Below, one piece after another: positions 15,937 through 24,986 of a stretch of 38,039 bases of DNA. The stretch spans positions 1-38,039 of the forward strand of contig JALTZQ010000196.1 of assembly GCA_027046105.1 (NCBI GenBank). The letters run 5' to 3'. The first letter of the stretch is position 1. Every line of letters starts with the position of its first letter. The notes under the pieces were generated by a model. That model did not search any database. It was not told the origin of the DNA and was given only the letters and a program-made list of their open reading frames with translations. This DNA is from Pyrodictiaceae archaeon. GTDB taxonomy: Archaea > Thermoproteota > Thermoprotei_A > Sulfolobales > Pyrodictiaceae. A program made the translations under genes and the position numbers.

Positions 15937-16428
15937 ATTAGAATTAAAGTCCCTCTTGACGAAATAGATATAGAGATACTTAAAATTCTACAAGAAGATT
16001 GTCGAACACCTATAAGCACAATTGCAGCTAAACTAAATATGCCAAAGTCAACTATACACTATCGGATAAAGAGGCTCGAAGAAAACGGTGTAATAGAGGG
16101 ATGTTATGCCAGAATAAATCCAGCAGTATTCGGCATAGATTACTTAACGATCACCTTTGTGCGAGCACGCTATGGCCCAGAATACCATAAGCGTGTTGGT
16201 GAGAAACTTGCACGAATACCCGGTGTTTGGGCAGTATACTTTGTGCTAGGAGATATCGACTTTATTGTCATGGCTAGACATAAGAACCAAGATAGTGTAA
16301 GAAGAATGATAGAAAAGTTTTTGAGTATGGAAGAAATCGAAAGAACATCCACGCATGTAATTATAGAAGTTATTAAGGAGGATCCTAGGCTCGATATAGA
16401 CCTCTATACCTCGGAGGAGACTAGCTAA
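15937..16428 (+). CDS. Lrp/AsnC-family transcriptional regulator, probable AUU start
   Basis: A 163-residue regulator. The N-terminal HTH (LDEIDIEILKILQED, then STIAAKLNMPKSTIHYRIKR) is followed by an RAM ligand-binding domain (VWAVYFVLGDIDFIVMAR). The first ATG, at 16039, would delete half of the HTH. The frame continues upstream as a perfect Lrp N-terminus to ATT 15937, with GGTGA six bases before it and a stop just beyond. No ATG, GTG or TTG in frame lies in that stretch. It converges with the permease gene (8-bp overlap of ends) and probably senses an amino acid handled by the adjacent module. Confidence 0.85.
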   Translation: MRIKVPLDEIDIEILKILQEDCRTPISTIAAKLNMPKSTIHYRIKRLEENGVIEGCYARINPAVFGIDYLTITFVRARYGPEYHKRVGEKLARIPGVWAVYFVLGDIDFIVMARHKNQDSVRRMIEKFLSMEEIERTSTHVIIEVIKEDPRLDIDLYTSEETS

Positions 16429-17287
16429 CCATCCTCTCCCTTAGCCTTACATTGAAATACTCTTCAAGCCCAGATCCTAGCAAAAGGAAACCTAGACCTG
16501 TAACCGTTATCATCAAACCAGGTGGGAGAACCCACCACCAAAGACCTTTAATGAAGGCTCCTCGGATTTGTGCATAGTAGAGTAGTGTACCCCAACTAGG
16601 CTGCGTAGGATCTCCTAGACCAAGAAAACTTAAACCAGCTTCTGTGAGTATACCATCAACTACCGTAAGTACATAAATGGGCACTATTAATGGAATCAGT
16701 CCAGGTAATATATGTTTCCTCATAATATATAATCTAGATGCGCCAACCGCTACCGCAGCATCAATATATAGATTTTCCTTCAACGAGAGTACATGCGATC
16801 TAACCATTCTTGCTATAGTAGGCCAGCCGAGAACTGCTATTGATAAGATAATATTCCATATACTTGGCCCTAAGTAAGCTACAAGTACTATCACAAAAAC
16901 GATATATGGGATGGTTAATACTATGTCTGTAAGCCGCATTAGTATCTCGTCTATAAGGCCCCCTATGAGTCCTGCCACGAGCCCTATCAGCACACCTATA
17001 GCTACTGCTCCCAAGGCACCTAGTGTGCCTACCAGGAGCGATGTCCTTGAACCGTATATCAACCAGCTAAGTACATCATGTCCTACATCATCGGTTCCTA
17101 GAAGGTGTTCACTACTAGGTGGCTCATAGGGATCACCAACAATCTCTGAGGGATCATAGGGTGCCAAGTAAGGGGCTGCAACCGCTATGAAAGCAAGGAA
17201 GCTAATTACTAGTAGTCCTGCCCACACTTTTCTACTAAATTCATACCCTTTTAGCCTATGAATTACCAATCTTAAGATCATTTTCAT
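16421..17287 (-). CDS. Peptide/nickel-type ABC transporter permease (DppC-like)
   Basis: A 288-residue inner permease of the DppC/OppC family. It starts with one transmembrane helix, followed by the periplasmic-side motif HLLGTDDVGHDVLSWLIYGSR cut short to its hallmark LGTDDVGHD. Five more helices carry the ATPase-contact EAA loop (AAVAVGASRLYIMRKHILPG). Its ATG overlaps the stop of the dppB-like gene (ATGA), so the two are translated together. The substrate is not determined by the sequence; oligopeptides or amino-acid derivatives are likely from context. Confidence 0.9.
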   Translation of the reverse strand: MKMILRLVIHRLKGYEFSRKVWAGLLVISFLAFIAVAAPYLAPYDPSEIVGDPYEPPSSEHLLGTDDVGHDVLSWLIYGSRTSLLVGTLGALGAVAIGVLIGLVAGLIGGLIDEILMRLTDIVLTIPYIVFVIVLVAYLGPSIWNIILSIAVLGWPTIARMVRSHVLSLKENLYIDAAVAVGASRLYIMRKHILPGLIPLIVPIYVLTVVDGILTEAGLSFLGLGDPTQPSWGTLLYYAQIRGAFIKGLWWWVLPPGLMITVTGLGFLLLGSGLEEYFNVRLRERMVS

Positions 17288-18276
17288 CTAAGCCTCACAC
17301 GAGGATCTAAAATAGCATATATTAAATCCACAATAAAGTTGGCTAGTAACACGCTCACAGTTATTATAAGGAAACTTCCTTGAATTAAGGGATAATCTCT
17401 TCTAAGTATTGCTTCATAAATCAATCTCCCTACGCCAGGCCAATCAAAGACAGTTTCAGTGAACACAGCTCCTCCAACAACATAGCCCAACAGTATTGCT
17501 GTATAAGTTGAAAGAGGGAGCGATACTGGTCTTAGAGCATGCTTGAAAAGCACACTTCGTGGGGGTAGTCCACGAGCAATGGCAGCATAGACGTATGATT
17601 CGGTTAAGCTATCGGACACAAGGGATCTAGTCAAAAGAGCAGGTGGGCCAATAAGAAATAATATTATTGTTATCATCGGCAACGCCGAGTGCCATAATAC
17701 ATCATATACGAACTCGATAATGCTATGGTATTGGGCTGCAGGTGTTGTAGCTCCACTTATTGGGAACCATCCCAGCATAGCAGCAAAGACGTATAAAAGC
17801 AACATACCAAGCCAGAATATAGGCATACTTCTAGTTACAAAGGAAAACCCTATAACGATTGCATCAAACCTGCTATTCCGTTTCCAACCCGCATAAGCAC
17901 CTAATATTATACCAATTAGTGTTGCTATAGTATAGGATGAGCCCAGTAAATATATTGTCCAAGGTAAACGCTCCATTAACACCTCTATAACTGGCTTGGG
18001 ATAATACTTGAATGAAATTCCTAAGTCACCCTCAAGGATATTTTGGAGATATAGTATATATTGAGTGAGTAAGTCCCTATCAAGACCAAATTCTTGGATA
18101 AGCCTTTCCCTTTCCTCTGGCGTTATTGATGGATCCTTAAGGAAGTAATCAACAGGATTGCCTGGCATTAACCTTGGCAATAAGAAATTTATAGTTATAA
18201 TCACAAAAAAGACTATGATCAAACTTACTATTCTTCGAGCAATATATCGTCCCAGACTCATACCTTGACTAGACAA
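17284..18276 (-). CDS. Peptide/nickel-type ABC transporter permease (DppB-like)
   Basis: A 330-residue permease with the family N-terminus (helix 1, then LPRLMPGNPVDYFL) and the EAA loop near YAAIARGLPPRSVLFKHALR. The C-terminal block FDWPGVGRLIYEAILRRDYP is highly conserved in DppB. The start is TTG 18276 with GAGGTAA about eight bases upstream; a later ATG (codon 6) is a weaker choice. It follows the binding-protein gene by eight bases and overlaps the dppC-like gene, forming a three-gene operon. Confidence 0.9.
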   Translation of the reverse strand: MSSQGMSLGRYIARRIVSLIIVFFVIITINFLLPRLMPGNPVDYFLKDPSITPEERERLIQEFGLDRDLLTQYILYLQNILEGDLGISFKYYPKPVIEVLMERLPWTIYLLGSSYTIATLIGIILGAYAGWKRNSRFDAIVIGFSFVTRSMPIFWLGMLLLYVFAAMLGWFPISGATTPAAQYHSIIEFVYDVLWHSALPMITIILFLIGPPALLTRSLVSDSLTESYVYAAIARGLPPRSVLFKHALRPVSLPLSTYTAILLGYVVGGAVFTETVFDWPGVGRLIYEAILRRDYPLIQGSFLIITVSVLLANFIVDLIYAILDPRVRLR

Positions 18277-18284
18277 GGTAGATG

Positions 18285-20135
18285 TTACCTCTTTCTCAAT
18301 ACTAGAACCACTAGCAGAATTATAGCCAACACGATTATGGCTGGCACAATTATATCATAGGTTGGCGTCGGTTGTGTAGTAGTTGTTGTGGGCGTTACTG
18401 TTACGGTTGTTACTACGGGCACTTTAGTCACTACAGTTTCTACTATGGTTTCCGTGCCCTTTACAATCTGGGTTGTTGTGGTAACCACTCTCTCTGTAAC
18501 AGTCTTCACCATGGTAGTCGTCGTGGGCATCACTGGGCGGACATTAAGCCACGTTAGCTTATTGTATATACCTAAAATACCCATTGGCATTGGAATCCAT
18601 CCCATAAATCTATCAATTCTGTAACCTTCTACTACATAGCCGACCCAGATGGGTAATATGGGAATCTCCTCAGCAAGAATCTCTTGCAATTTCCAAATAA
18701 TTTTCCTCCGTTCCTCTGGATCCAATATACGCTTCTGTTTTTCAAATAAATCATTATAGGTTTGGTTTTGCCACTCACCCATACTCCAATACGGTGGTGG
18801 ATTATTAGTGAATAATGAGAGGAATTGTGAAGGTTCCGGAGCTACTGTATAACCCCAAATGGCTATCATGTAGTCCCTGTCATGAAGTCTCCTTGACTCT
18901 TCACCCCATTCAACAGCTACCACCTTAGCCCTAACACCTATATCTTCAAGAAATCCTTTGATCATGTCTGCCATACGGACATAAGGCGGCCATGTGGATA
19001 ATGTGAGTATCTCAATCTCTAAAGTTGTACCATTGGGTAAATCACGCCATCCATCTCCATTCTTATCCACTATGCCGAGTTTGTCTAGGATTTGTCTTGC
19101 CTTATCAGGGTCATACGGATATTTACGTACATTGGGGTTATGCCAGAACTTATATGCAGGAGGTATAACTGAATGCGCTACTTCACCGTAGCCTAGAAGA
19201 ATTCTATCTACTAGCTCTTGTCTATTAATAGCATAAGCCAAGGCATGCCGAAATTCTTTTAAATTGAGCGGATACACTTTAGTGTTAAAGACTATATAAT
19301 CGAAGTATATGTCTTCGGAAATTACTACTTTTATGTTCGGATCCTTTTCTGCTTCTCTTATATACTCGTAAGGCAGTACTATTATGTCTAGGTCACCTTT
19401 TTTGAGCTCAAGAAATGCTTGGTCTGGAGTAAGCCCTATCTTAGCTATTATGCAATTAATGTATGGTTTCCCTCGCCAATAGTCTGGATTCGCCTCAAAG
19501 TATAGGTATTCCCCAGGCTTGTACTCCCTTAGTATAAATGGGCCGTTTCCTATAGGCTTCTCGTTTGGATAACGTATTGGATCCTCAACTTTTTCCCATA
19601 TATGCTTGGGCAGGATGGGTAACCTGGGAAATACATAAGTATCCAAGAAGGCTATTGGTTTTGTAGTCTTTATTACAACAGTGTATTCATCTATCGCGTT
19701 AACACTTTCTATATCAGCTACTTCATCTAGCCATAAACCGACTTCATGCTCTTTAATATAGTTTATGGTGAATACCACGTCTTCGGCCGTAACTGGCTCT
19801 CCATCATGCCAGGTTGCGTTCCTTACTAAATATAGTGTCCACATTGTACCATCGGGGCTCACATCCCACTTTTGCGCAATCCAGGGACGCGGCTTAAGAT
19901 CGGGACCGTAAATTGCTAATTTATCGTATATGAGATTGAATACAAACCAATCTACAAGAGAATTACCAACCAATGGGTTTAGCGACGAAAGCTCCTCAGC
20001 GACAGTAATTCTAACGCAATCCCTAGGAGTAGCTGCTTCAGCGTGTTGACTTCCTAATTGCATAGGGACAATGGACATAACTATTATCATTGTAATTAGC
20101 ATACTGACAGTTTTATTTAAAATAGGTTTGGACAT
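18285..20135 (-). CDS. ABC transporter substrate-binding protein, family 5, membrane-anchored
   Basis: A 616-residue extracellular binding protein for a peptide/nickel-type ABC importer. It has a signal peptide (about 1-34, ending near AEAATP) and the SBP family 5 core (PWIAQKWDVSPDGTMWTLYL, then WHDGEPVTAEDV). A Thr/Val-rich linker follows (about 530-590), then one C-terminal transmembrane helix (IIVPAIIVLAIILLVVLVL) ending RKR. Tethering by a C-terminal helix after a Thr-rich, probably glycosylated stalk is common in Crenarchaeota, which lack an outer membrane. No lipobox Cys is seen. First gene of the operon. Confidence 0.92.
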   Translation of the reverse strand: MSKPILNKTVSMLITMIIVMSIVPMQLGSQHAEAATPRDCVRITVAEELSSLNPLVGNSLVDWFVFNLIYDKLAIYGPDLKPRPWIAQKWDVSPDGTMWTLYLVRNATWHDGEPVTAEDVVFTINYIKEHEVGLWLDEVADIESVNAIDEYTVVIKTTKPIAFLDTYVFPRLPILPKHIWEKVEDPIRYPNEKPIGNGPFILREYKPGEYLYFEANPDYWRGKPYINCIIAKIGLTPDQAFLELKKGDLDIIVLPYEYIREAEKDPNIKVVISEDIYFDYIVFNTKVYPLNLKEFRHALAYAINRQELVDRILLGYGEVAHSVIPPAYKFWHNPNVRKYPYDPDKARQILDKLGIVDKNGDGWRDLPNGTTLEIEILTLSTWPPYVRMADMIKGFLEDIGVRAKVVAVEWGEESRRLHDRDYMIAIWGYTVAPEPSQFLSLFTNNPPPYWSMGEWQNQTYNDLFEKQKRILDPEERRKIIWKLQEILAEEIPILPIWVGYVVEGYRIDRFMGWIPMPMGILGIYNKLTWLNVRPVMPTTTTMVKTVTERVVTTTTQIVKGTETIVETVVTKVPVVTTVTVTPTTTTTQPTPTYDIIVPAIIVLAIILLVVLVLRKR

Positions 20136-20171
20136 AGTACCACTACCGGGACACAGTCGGTTTGTGGGGGG

Positions 20172-20184
20172 ACTATAAATATTG
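20172..20184. promoter_or_regulatory. Shared TATA-like element between divergent genes
   Basis: ACTATAAATATTG reads as a TATA box in both directions (the other strand gives AATATTTATAGT). It lies 38-50 bases from the amidohydrolase ATG on one side and 37-49 bases from the binding-protein ATG on the other. An Lrp-type site could overlap it, but no clear palindrome is seen. Confidence 0.5.
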
Positions 20185-20221
20185 CCTATAAGGTTTTTAG
20201 AGGGGCCTATAGGTGTAGTCT

Positions 20222-21874
20222 ATGAAGGTGATAATAACTAATGGGCTGATATTCGATGGTACTGATTTTCTAGACTATGATAGCATTCTCGTTAGAGGAG
20301 ACAGAATAGAGGCCGTCTCAAGCTTTGATAATGTAAAAGCTAGAGAGCCTGCTGCAAAGGTAATTGATGTTGAGGGTAAGCTTGTTACACCAGGCTTTAT
20401 AGATAGCCATTGTCATCTCTCAATGGCAGGCATTTATATTGCGAAGGGAGTGCTACTACACAATAAGACTTCTATAGTGGATATCATAGAGGCCTTACAA
20501 CAAAAGGCAAAGAGTACCCCTAAGGGCTCCTGGATTATGGGATTTGGCTGGGATGACTCACTAATAGAGAATGATAGGAAGTATCTAACCAGATGGGACT
20601 TAGATGAAATATCACAAGATCACCCTATAGTAGTAGAACATATCAGTGGCCACTTCCTAGTAGCGAATTCCGCTGCCCTAAAACTAGCAGGAATCACAAG
20701 AGATACTCCAAATCCTCAAGGAGGACTAATTGATAGAGATGAGAATGGCGAGCCAACAGGTATACTTTATGACGAGGCTATGAACCTAGTACTTAGACTA
20801 ATACCTCCTCCAAGCCTAAACGAGCTAATTATTGGTATAAAAAAGGCACAAAAGATGTGGCTTTCAACAGGCTTTACAAGTATAGAGGATGCCAATAGTT
20901 TCAATGCAAGAGATATGGTTATTAAAGCTTATAAGAGGGTCGTGGAACGGGGCGAACTACTTCTAAGGACTCGTGTTGCATACCCTCTTAGTGGATCCGA
21001 ACTCGTAGAAGACGGCCTAGGAGTGCTGGACTACATTCGTGAAACAACAAGGAGTGATAACGTCATAAAAGGTAATCTGATAAAGGTCTTTTACGATGGC
21101 TCTGGGCTTGGCCGTACTGCGTTACTGTATGACGACTGGTGTAAAGACTTCAGACCTTTGAAGGGATACCGGGGTATCAGAGTTATCGATAAAACCATGT
21201 TTAAAACCATACTTGTAACTGCGTTTACTAGGAAAATTAGAGTAGCTGTTCATGCTATAGGTGATAGAGCTGTAGATGAGGTTGTAGAAACAATAACGAG
21301 TACTACTTCCAGCTATAGTAGTAGATCTGAAAGGTGCCAATTTAGTATAGTTCATGCATTTCTCGTTACAAGGGAAGCTATAGAATTAATGAGTAAGCAT
21401 GGCATTTGCGTTAAGACACAATCATCCTTTATATATAGCCATGGCCATGCTTATGCTGCTAATTTCTGCTTAAATAGAGCAACAAGAGCCTTTCCCTTAA
21501 AGACTATGATTAAGAATGGTGTCATCGTTGCAAACAGTACTGATGCGCCTTATGTTGGCATGCCAAATTCTGGCTATGGATTGTTAGGTGCAGTCTACCG
21601 TATAACACGTGTAAAAATAATGCAGACAAACAATATTCTAGGTGTTGATGAGAGAATAGACTTCATCGAAGCATTAAGAACCTTTACTAGTTACGCGGCA
21701 TTAGCGACGGGTTTCGAGAACCTAGTAGGCAAAATAAGAACGGGTATGAAAGCAGATATAGTAGTATGGAATATAGCATCAAAGAACCCTAGCATAACTG
21801 ATTTACAAAGGCTAGCACCGGGCATTATAATGATTAATGGCAACATCATGAATAGTCCAATGCCAAACACATAA
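20222..21874 (+). CDS. Amidohydrolase family protein (YtcJ-like)
   Basis: A 550-residue metal-dependent amidohydrolase. The N-terminal beta-sandwich leads to VTPGFIDSHCHLSMAG, whose HxH binds metal. HAIGDRA supplies another His and NSTDAPYVG the catalytic Asp. The FGWDDS and HAIGDRA signatures are those of the YtcJ/N-substituted formamide deformylase group, which cleaves C-N bonds in amides. The exact substrate cannot be told. It is divergent from the ABC importer and convergent with the aminotransferase, suggesting it processes an imported amide or peptide derivative in the cytoplasm. GGTG lies about nine bases before the ATG. Confidence 0.88.
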   Translation: MKVIITNGLIFDGTDFLDYDSILVRGDRIEAVSSFDNVKAREPAAKVIDVEGKLVTPGFIDSHCHLSMAGIYIAKGVLLHNKTSIVDIIEALQQKAKSTPKGSWIMGFGWDDSLIENDRKYLTRWDLDEISQDHPIVVEHISGHFLVANSAALKLAGITRDTPNPQGGLIDRDENGEPTGILYDEAMNLVLRLIPPPSLNELIIGIKKAQKMWLSTGFTSIEDANSFNARDMVIKAYKRVVERGELLLRTRVAYPLSGSELVEDGLGVLDYIRETTRSDNVIKGNLIKVFYDGSGLGRTALLYDDWCKDFRPLKGYRGIRVIDKTMFKTILVTAFTRKIRVAVHAIGDRAVDEVVETITSTTSSYSSRSERCQFSIVHAFLVTREAIELMSKHGICVKTQSSFIYSHGHAYAANFCLNRATRAFPLKTMIKNGVIVANSTDAPYVGMPNSGYGLLGAVYRITRVKIMQTNNILGVDERIDFIEALRTFTSYAALATGFENLVGKIRTGMKADIVVWNIASKNPSITDLQRLAPGIIMINGNIMNSPMPNT

Positions 21875-21933
21875 CACATTGTAAGAATAAATTTAATACA
21901 ATTACAATTTAATTACTTTCAGTTTGCTTTAGT

Positions 21934-23274
21934 CTATGTAACTTGTGCTAGACTCTTATCTAGTATATCCAGCCCCTTCTCTAGGCTGTCCTCACTAATT
22001 GTTAACGGTGGATGCATTCTAACTACATTTCCGTAATAACCCGCTGTAAGTAACAGGAGACCTCTTCTCCGAGCTTCTTCAAGAACACGTTTTGCAATAT
22101 TTGGCGCGGGTTCCTTCGTTTTTTCATTCTTAACGAACTCCAAGGCCCTCATCACTCCAATACCTCTGTGGTCACCAATAAACCTGTATTTGCTCTTCAT
22201 CTCCTCCATCCTTTCTTCCATAATCTTACCAAGCTCTTTGGCTCTGCGGCACAAGTTATCGCGCTCAATTATATCTAGTACCTTTAATGCCACAGCTGCT
22301 GCAATGGGATTACCACCAAACGTGCCTCCTATAGAGCCCTCAGCCAGTTTCTCTGCTAGACTCTTTGCCGTAACAACACCACTTAGAGGAAGGCCGTTGG
22401 CCATAGCCTTACCTAACACGACTATATCCGGTAGTACCCCATAGTGTTCATATGCCATGAACTGCCCCGTTCGACAGTATCCCGTTTGAACTTCGTCAAC
22501 AACAAATACTATGCTCCTCTTCCTGGCAAAGACCTCGATTTCCCTTAGAAATCTCCTAGGAGGCACTACAAATCCTCCTTCACCTTGAATAGGTTCAACA
22601 ATAATACCAGCAATAACGTCTGGCGACAAGTCAATGTCAACAATACTTTCTAGTTCCGATAAAACCATGTCCACACATTCATTTTCATCTTTAACTGGCA
22701 TTCTATAACAGTAAGGATACTGGACTTTTACTACACCAGACGTTAATGGACCAAATCCTACTTTGTAAGGTTTATACTTCCCTGTTAGAGCTAGTGACAT
22801 AAACGTTCTTCCATGGAATCCTCCGACAAAGGATACGAAGTAATATTTCCTTGTTGCTGCCTTAGCTATTTTTACAGCATTTTCGACTGCTTCTGCACCA
22901 CTATTGAATAATGCAACCATACCTTGCTCGCTAAGCCTTATCTTCACAGAAAGCTTTCTAGCCAGAAGGACGTAGGATGGATAATTAGCTACATGGATAC
23001 ATGTATGCCAAAGATTCCTCAAAGCTTCCATGGCAGTTTCTATGAGCTCTGGATTGGCATGACCAAGAATTGTGACACCAATTCCGCTCGTGAAATCAAT
23101 GTATTCTTTACCATTAATGTCATATAGTCTCTCATTAAAGCCTCTAACTATGGTTATTGGATGTACAAGGTAAACAGCTGGTAAAACGAACTCTCTCCTA
23201 AACTCCATATACTGATCCAAAACATTCACCAAATATCCTAATAAGGTATCCGGGAGAAATATATCGACTACCAT
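21934..23274 (-). CDS. Class III aminotransferase (GABA/ornithine aminotransferase-like, possibly an amino-acid racemase)
   Basis: A 446-residue PLP enzyme of fold type I. The PLP lysine is K289 in VLGKAMANGLP and the pyridine-binding Asp is D260 in FVVDEVQTG. Other landmarks are NSGAEAVENAVKIA, GGFHGRT and GGTFGGNP. Family members include 4-aminobutyrate and ornithine aminotransferases, and in Thermococcales some close homologues are amino-acid racemases, so the reaction is uncertain. A TATA-like CTTTATCTT about 32 bases before the ATG and no SD suggest a leaderless mRNA. It sits beside the amidohydrolase, converging with a 59-bp AT-rich gap. Confidence 0.9.
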   Translation of the reverse strand: MVVDIFLPDTLLGYLVNVLDQYMEFRREFVLPAVYLVHPITIVRGFNERLYDINGKEYIDFTSGIGVTILGHANPELIETAMEALRNLWHTCIHVANYPSYVLLARKLSVKIRLSEQGMVALFNSGAEAVENAVKIAKAATRKYYFVSFVGGFHGRTFMSLALTGKYKPYKVGFGPLTSGVVKVQYPYCYRMPVKDENECVDMVLSELESIVDIDLSPDVIAGIIVEPIQGEGGFVVPPRRFLREIEVFARKRSIVFVVDEVQTGYCRTGQFMAYEHYGVLPDIVVLGKAMANGLPLSGVVTAKSLAEKLAEGSIGGTFGGNPIAAAVALKVLDIIERDNLCRRAKELGKIMEERMEEMKSKYRFIGDHRGIGVMRALEFVKNEKTKEPAPNIAKRVLEEARRRGLLLLTAGYYGNVVRMHPPLTISEDSLEKGLDILDKSLAQVT

Positions 23275-23379
23275 CTTTATTATTGGACAATGTTCAAGAT
23301 AAAGGATTGTATTTTGGACTCTCTTCTTGAACTATATACTTTTTAATTATTAACTTATTTTGAAGTCTCAATTCTACAT

Positions 23380-24093
23380 TTAGTCCTCTTTGATTTTCAA
23401 TATTCTTGTACCCAGAATTGTTGCTATGGCTAGGTGAACTACTAGTATTATTAATGCATGATTCTGGTAGGGTAGTGGCTCAAATATTGCACGTAGAAGG
23501 TAGGCTGCGCTTACTGTTGGTATTAGGAGTAGGGGTTGGTGTAGAGGTGCAGGTAGTAGTTCGAGAGGATAGTAGACTGGTGGGAATACTGTTAGTGTGG
23601 TAACGACTATGTTTGCTACTCTTATGATGCTTGTGGGGTCTTTTACTCGTGTACCAATGTATAGGCCTACCATTGAGCTCCATATCCATAGACTGGCTAT
23701 TACTAGTAGTATTGGTGGTAGTACTGTTAATCTAGGTTCTTCGATCAGTAATAGTGTGGCTGTAAGAGTAGCTAGGTATGGTATTGATACTATGCTCATG
23801 CCTATAGTTACACCAAGTGCAAAGACTACTGGGCGTACTGGTAGTGAAAGGAATATTTCGTAGAATCTTGAGCGAGTTCTCATGCCGGCTATCTCTATTG
23901 GGAGATCTATTAGGCCACGATCTATAGCGAAAGTAATGATTCCTCCTATTATTGCTGTAGGTAATAATTCTCCTCCACTAATGATTGTTATTAGGAAGAG
24001 AAAAGATAAAGGCCCCATACCATAGCTTATCAAGCCTGCCTTGCTCCGTGTGGTTGCACGTAGATACCATTCTATCAGCGCAATGAGGCTCAT
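23380..24093 (-). CDS. ABC-2 type transporter permease
   Basis: A 237-residue protein with about six hydrophobic segments, consistent with the ABC-2 permease family that partners single-domain exporter ATPases. Little conserved sequence allows substrate assignment; the helices FYEIFLSLPVRPVVFALGVT and ILRAIFEPLP-like regions fit the family. Its ATG overlaps the ATPase stop (ATGA), so the pair is translationally coupled and forms one exporter. Drug, lipid or polysaccharide export are all possible. Confidence 0.75.
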   Translation of the reverse strand: MSLIALIEWYLRATTRSKAGLISYGMGPLSFLFLITIISGGELLPTAIIGGIITFAIDRGLIDLPIEIAGMRTRSRFYEIFLSLPVRPVVFALGVTIGMSIVSIPYLATLTATLLLIEEPRLTVLPPILLVIASLWIWSSMVGLYIGTRVKDPTSIIRVANIVVTTLTVFPPVYYPLELLPAPLHQPLLLIPTVSAAYLLRAIFEPLPYQNHALIILVVHLAIATILGTRILKIKED

Positions 24094-24986
24094 TGCTTAC
24101 CCCTCAATATGAAGTAGTCTTCTATGCTTACCTCTTCGATACGGAACATGTAGCCTAGTTGCGAGAGTTTTCTTACTGCATCATTGAGCTCTGACTCGTT
24201 CCTGACATAAATGTAGGTGTATCGGCCGATAATCCTATTCTCATAGCCCAAATCCTTGACATTACCTACTACTACTATCTTCCTGTAATAGTGTGGTGCA
24301 AAGCGTGCTGCAACTTCTTCTGGACTTCCACTAGCTAGGAGTTTACCATTTTCTATCAACAATACCCTGTCACATAAGCGTGATATCTCGTCCATGTGAT
24401 GGCTCGTTATGAAGACAAGACCATCCTTTGCGCGCTTCCTTATTAGTGACCATACCTCATATCTAGCCGTAGGGTCAAGGCCTATTGTTGGTTCATCAAG
24501 AAAGTATATTTCAGCATCATAGGAAAGTATCATCGCCAATAGGGCTTTACGAGCCATGCCGGGGGATAGTTCTACCATTTTCCTATTCCAGTAGTCTATC
24601 CCAAACTCCTTGATAGCTCTATGTGCTTTCTCTTCTGCTTCTCTACGTTTAAGACCGCGGACACGGAGATAGTAGTAGATGTATTCTAACGGCGTTAAGA
24701 GGTAGAAGTGCGCACGCACCTCTTGGGGAAGAACTGCTATTCTCTTCTTAATCTCGTAGTCATCACGGCCAACCTCATAGCCTAAGACACGCGCTCTTCC
24801 CTTGGAAGGAGAAAGCTGGCAAGATAGAATGCGAATAAGTGTCGTCTTACCAGCACCATTGGGGCCTATTAACCCAACAACGCCTTTTTCACTAACACTA
24901 AAGCTCACCCTATCCAATGCGATAATATCGCCATAGTACTTTGTTAGCTCCTTTACCTCTATCAATGCCATTACAGATACGCCCAT
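24090..24986 (-). CDS. ABC transporter ATP-binding protein (exporter type)
   Basis: A 298-residue ATPase. Walker A is GPNGAGKT near residues 40-47, the Q-loop is VLPQEV, the ABC signature is degenerate (LSPGMARKALL instead of LSGGQ) and Walker B is IYFLDEPTIGLD, with the switch His in FITSHH. A C-terminal extension of about 80 residues after the nucleotide-binding domain is typical of ABC-2 exporters. ATG 24986 is used; an ATG five codons later lacks an SD. It forms a two-gene unit with the ABC-2 permease. Confidence 0.92.
   Translation of the reverse strand: MGVSVMALIEVKELTKYYGDIIALDRVSFSVSEKGVVGLIGPNGAGKTTLIRILSCQLSPSKGRARVLGYEVGRDDYEIKKRIAVLPQEVRAHFYLLTPLEYIYYYLRVRGLKRREAEEKAHRAIKEFGIDYWNRKMVELSPGMARKALLAMILSYDAEIYFLDEPTIGLDPTARYEVWSLIRKRAKDGLVFITSHHMDEISRLCDRVLLIENGKLLASGSPEEVAARFAPHYYRKIVVVGNVKDLGYENRIIGRYTYIYVRNESELNDAVRKLSQLGYMFRIEEVSIEDYFILRGKQ

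Noticed and set aside
18372..18624. Plus-strand reading frames rich in Val/Thr/Gly opposite the binding protein
   Set aside because: They mirror the low-complexity Thr-rich linker of the substrate-binding protein and have no SD or family resemblance.
24490..24560. ABC ATPase inactive because its signature is LSPGM instead of LSGGQ
   Set aside because: Walker A, Walker B and the switch His are intact, and degenerate signatures are common in ABC-2 exporter ATPases.
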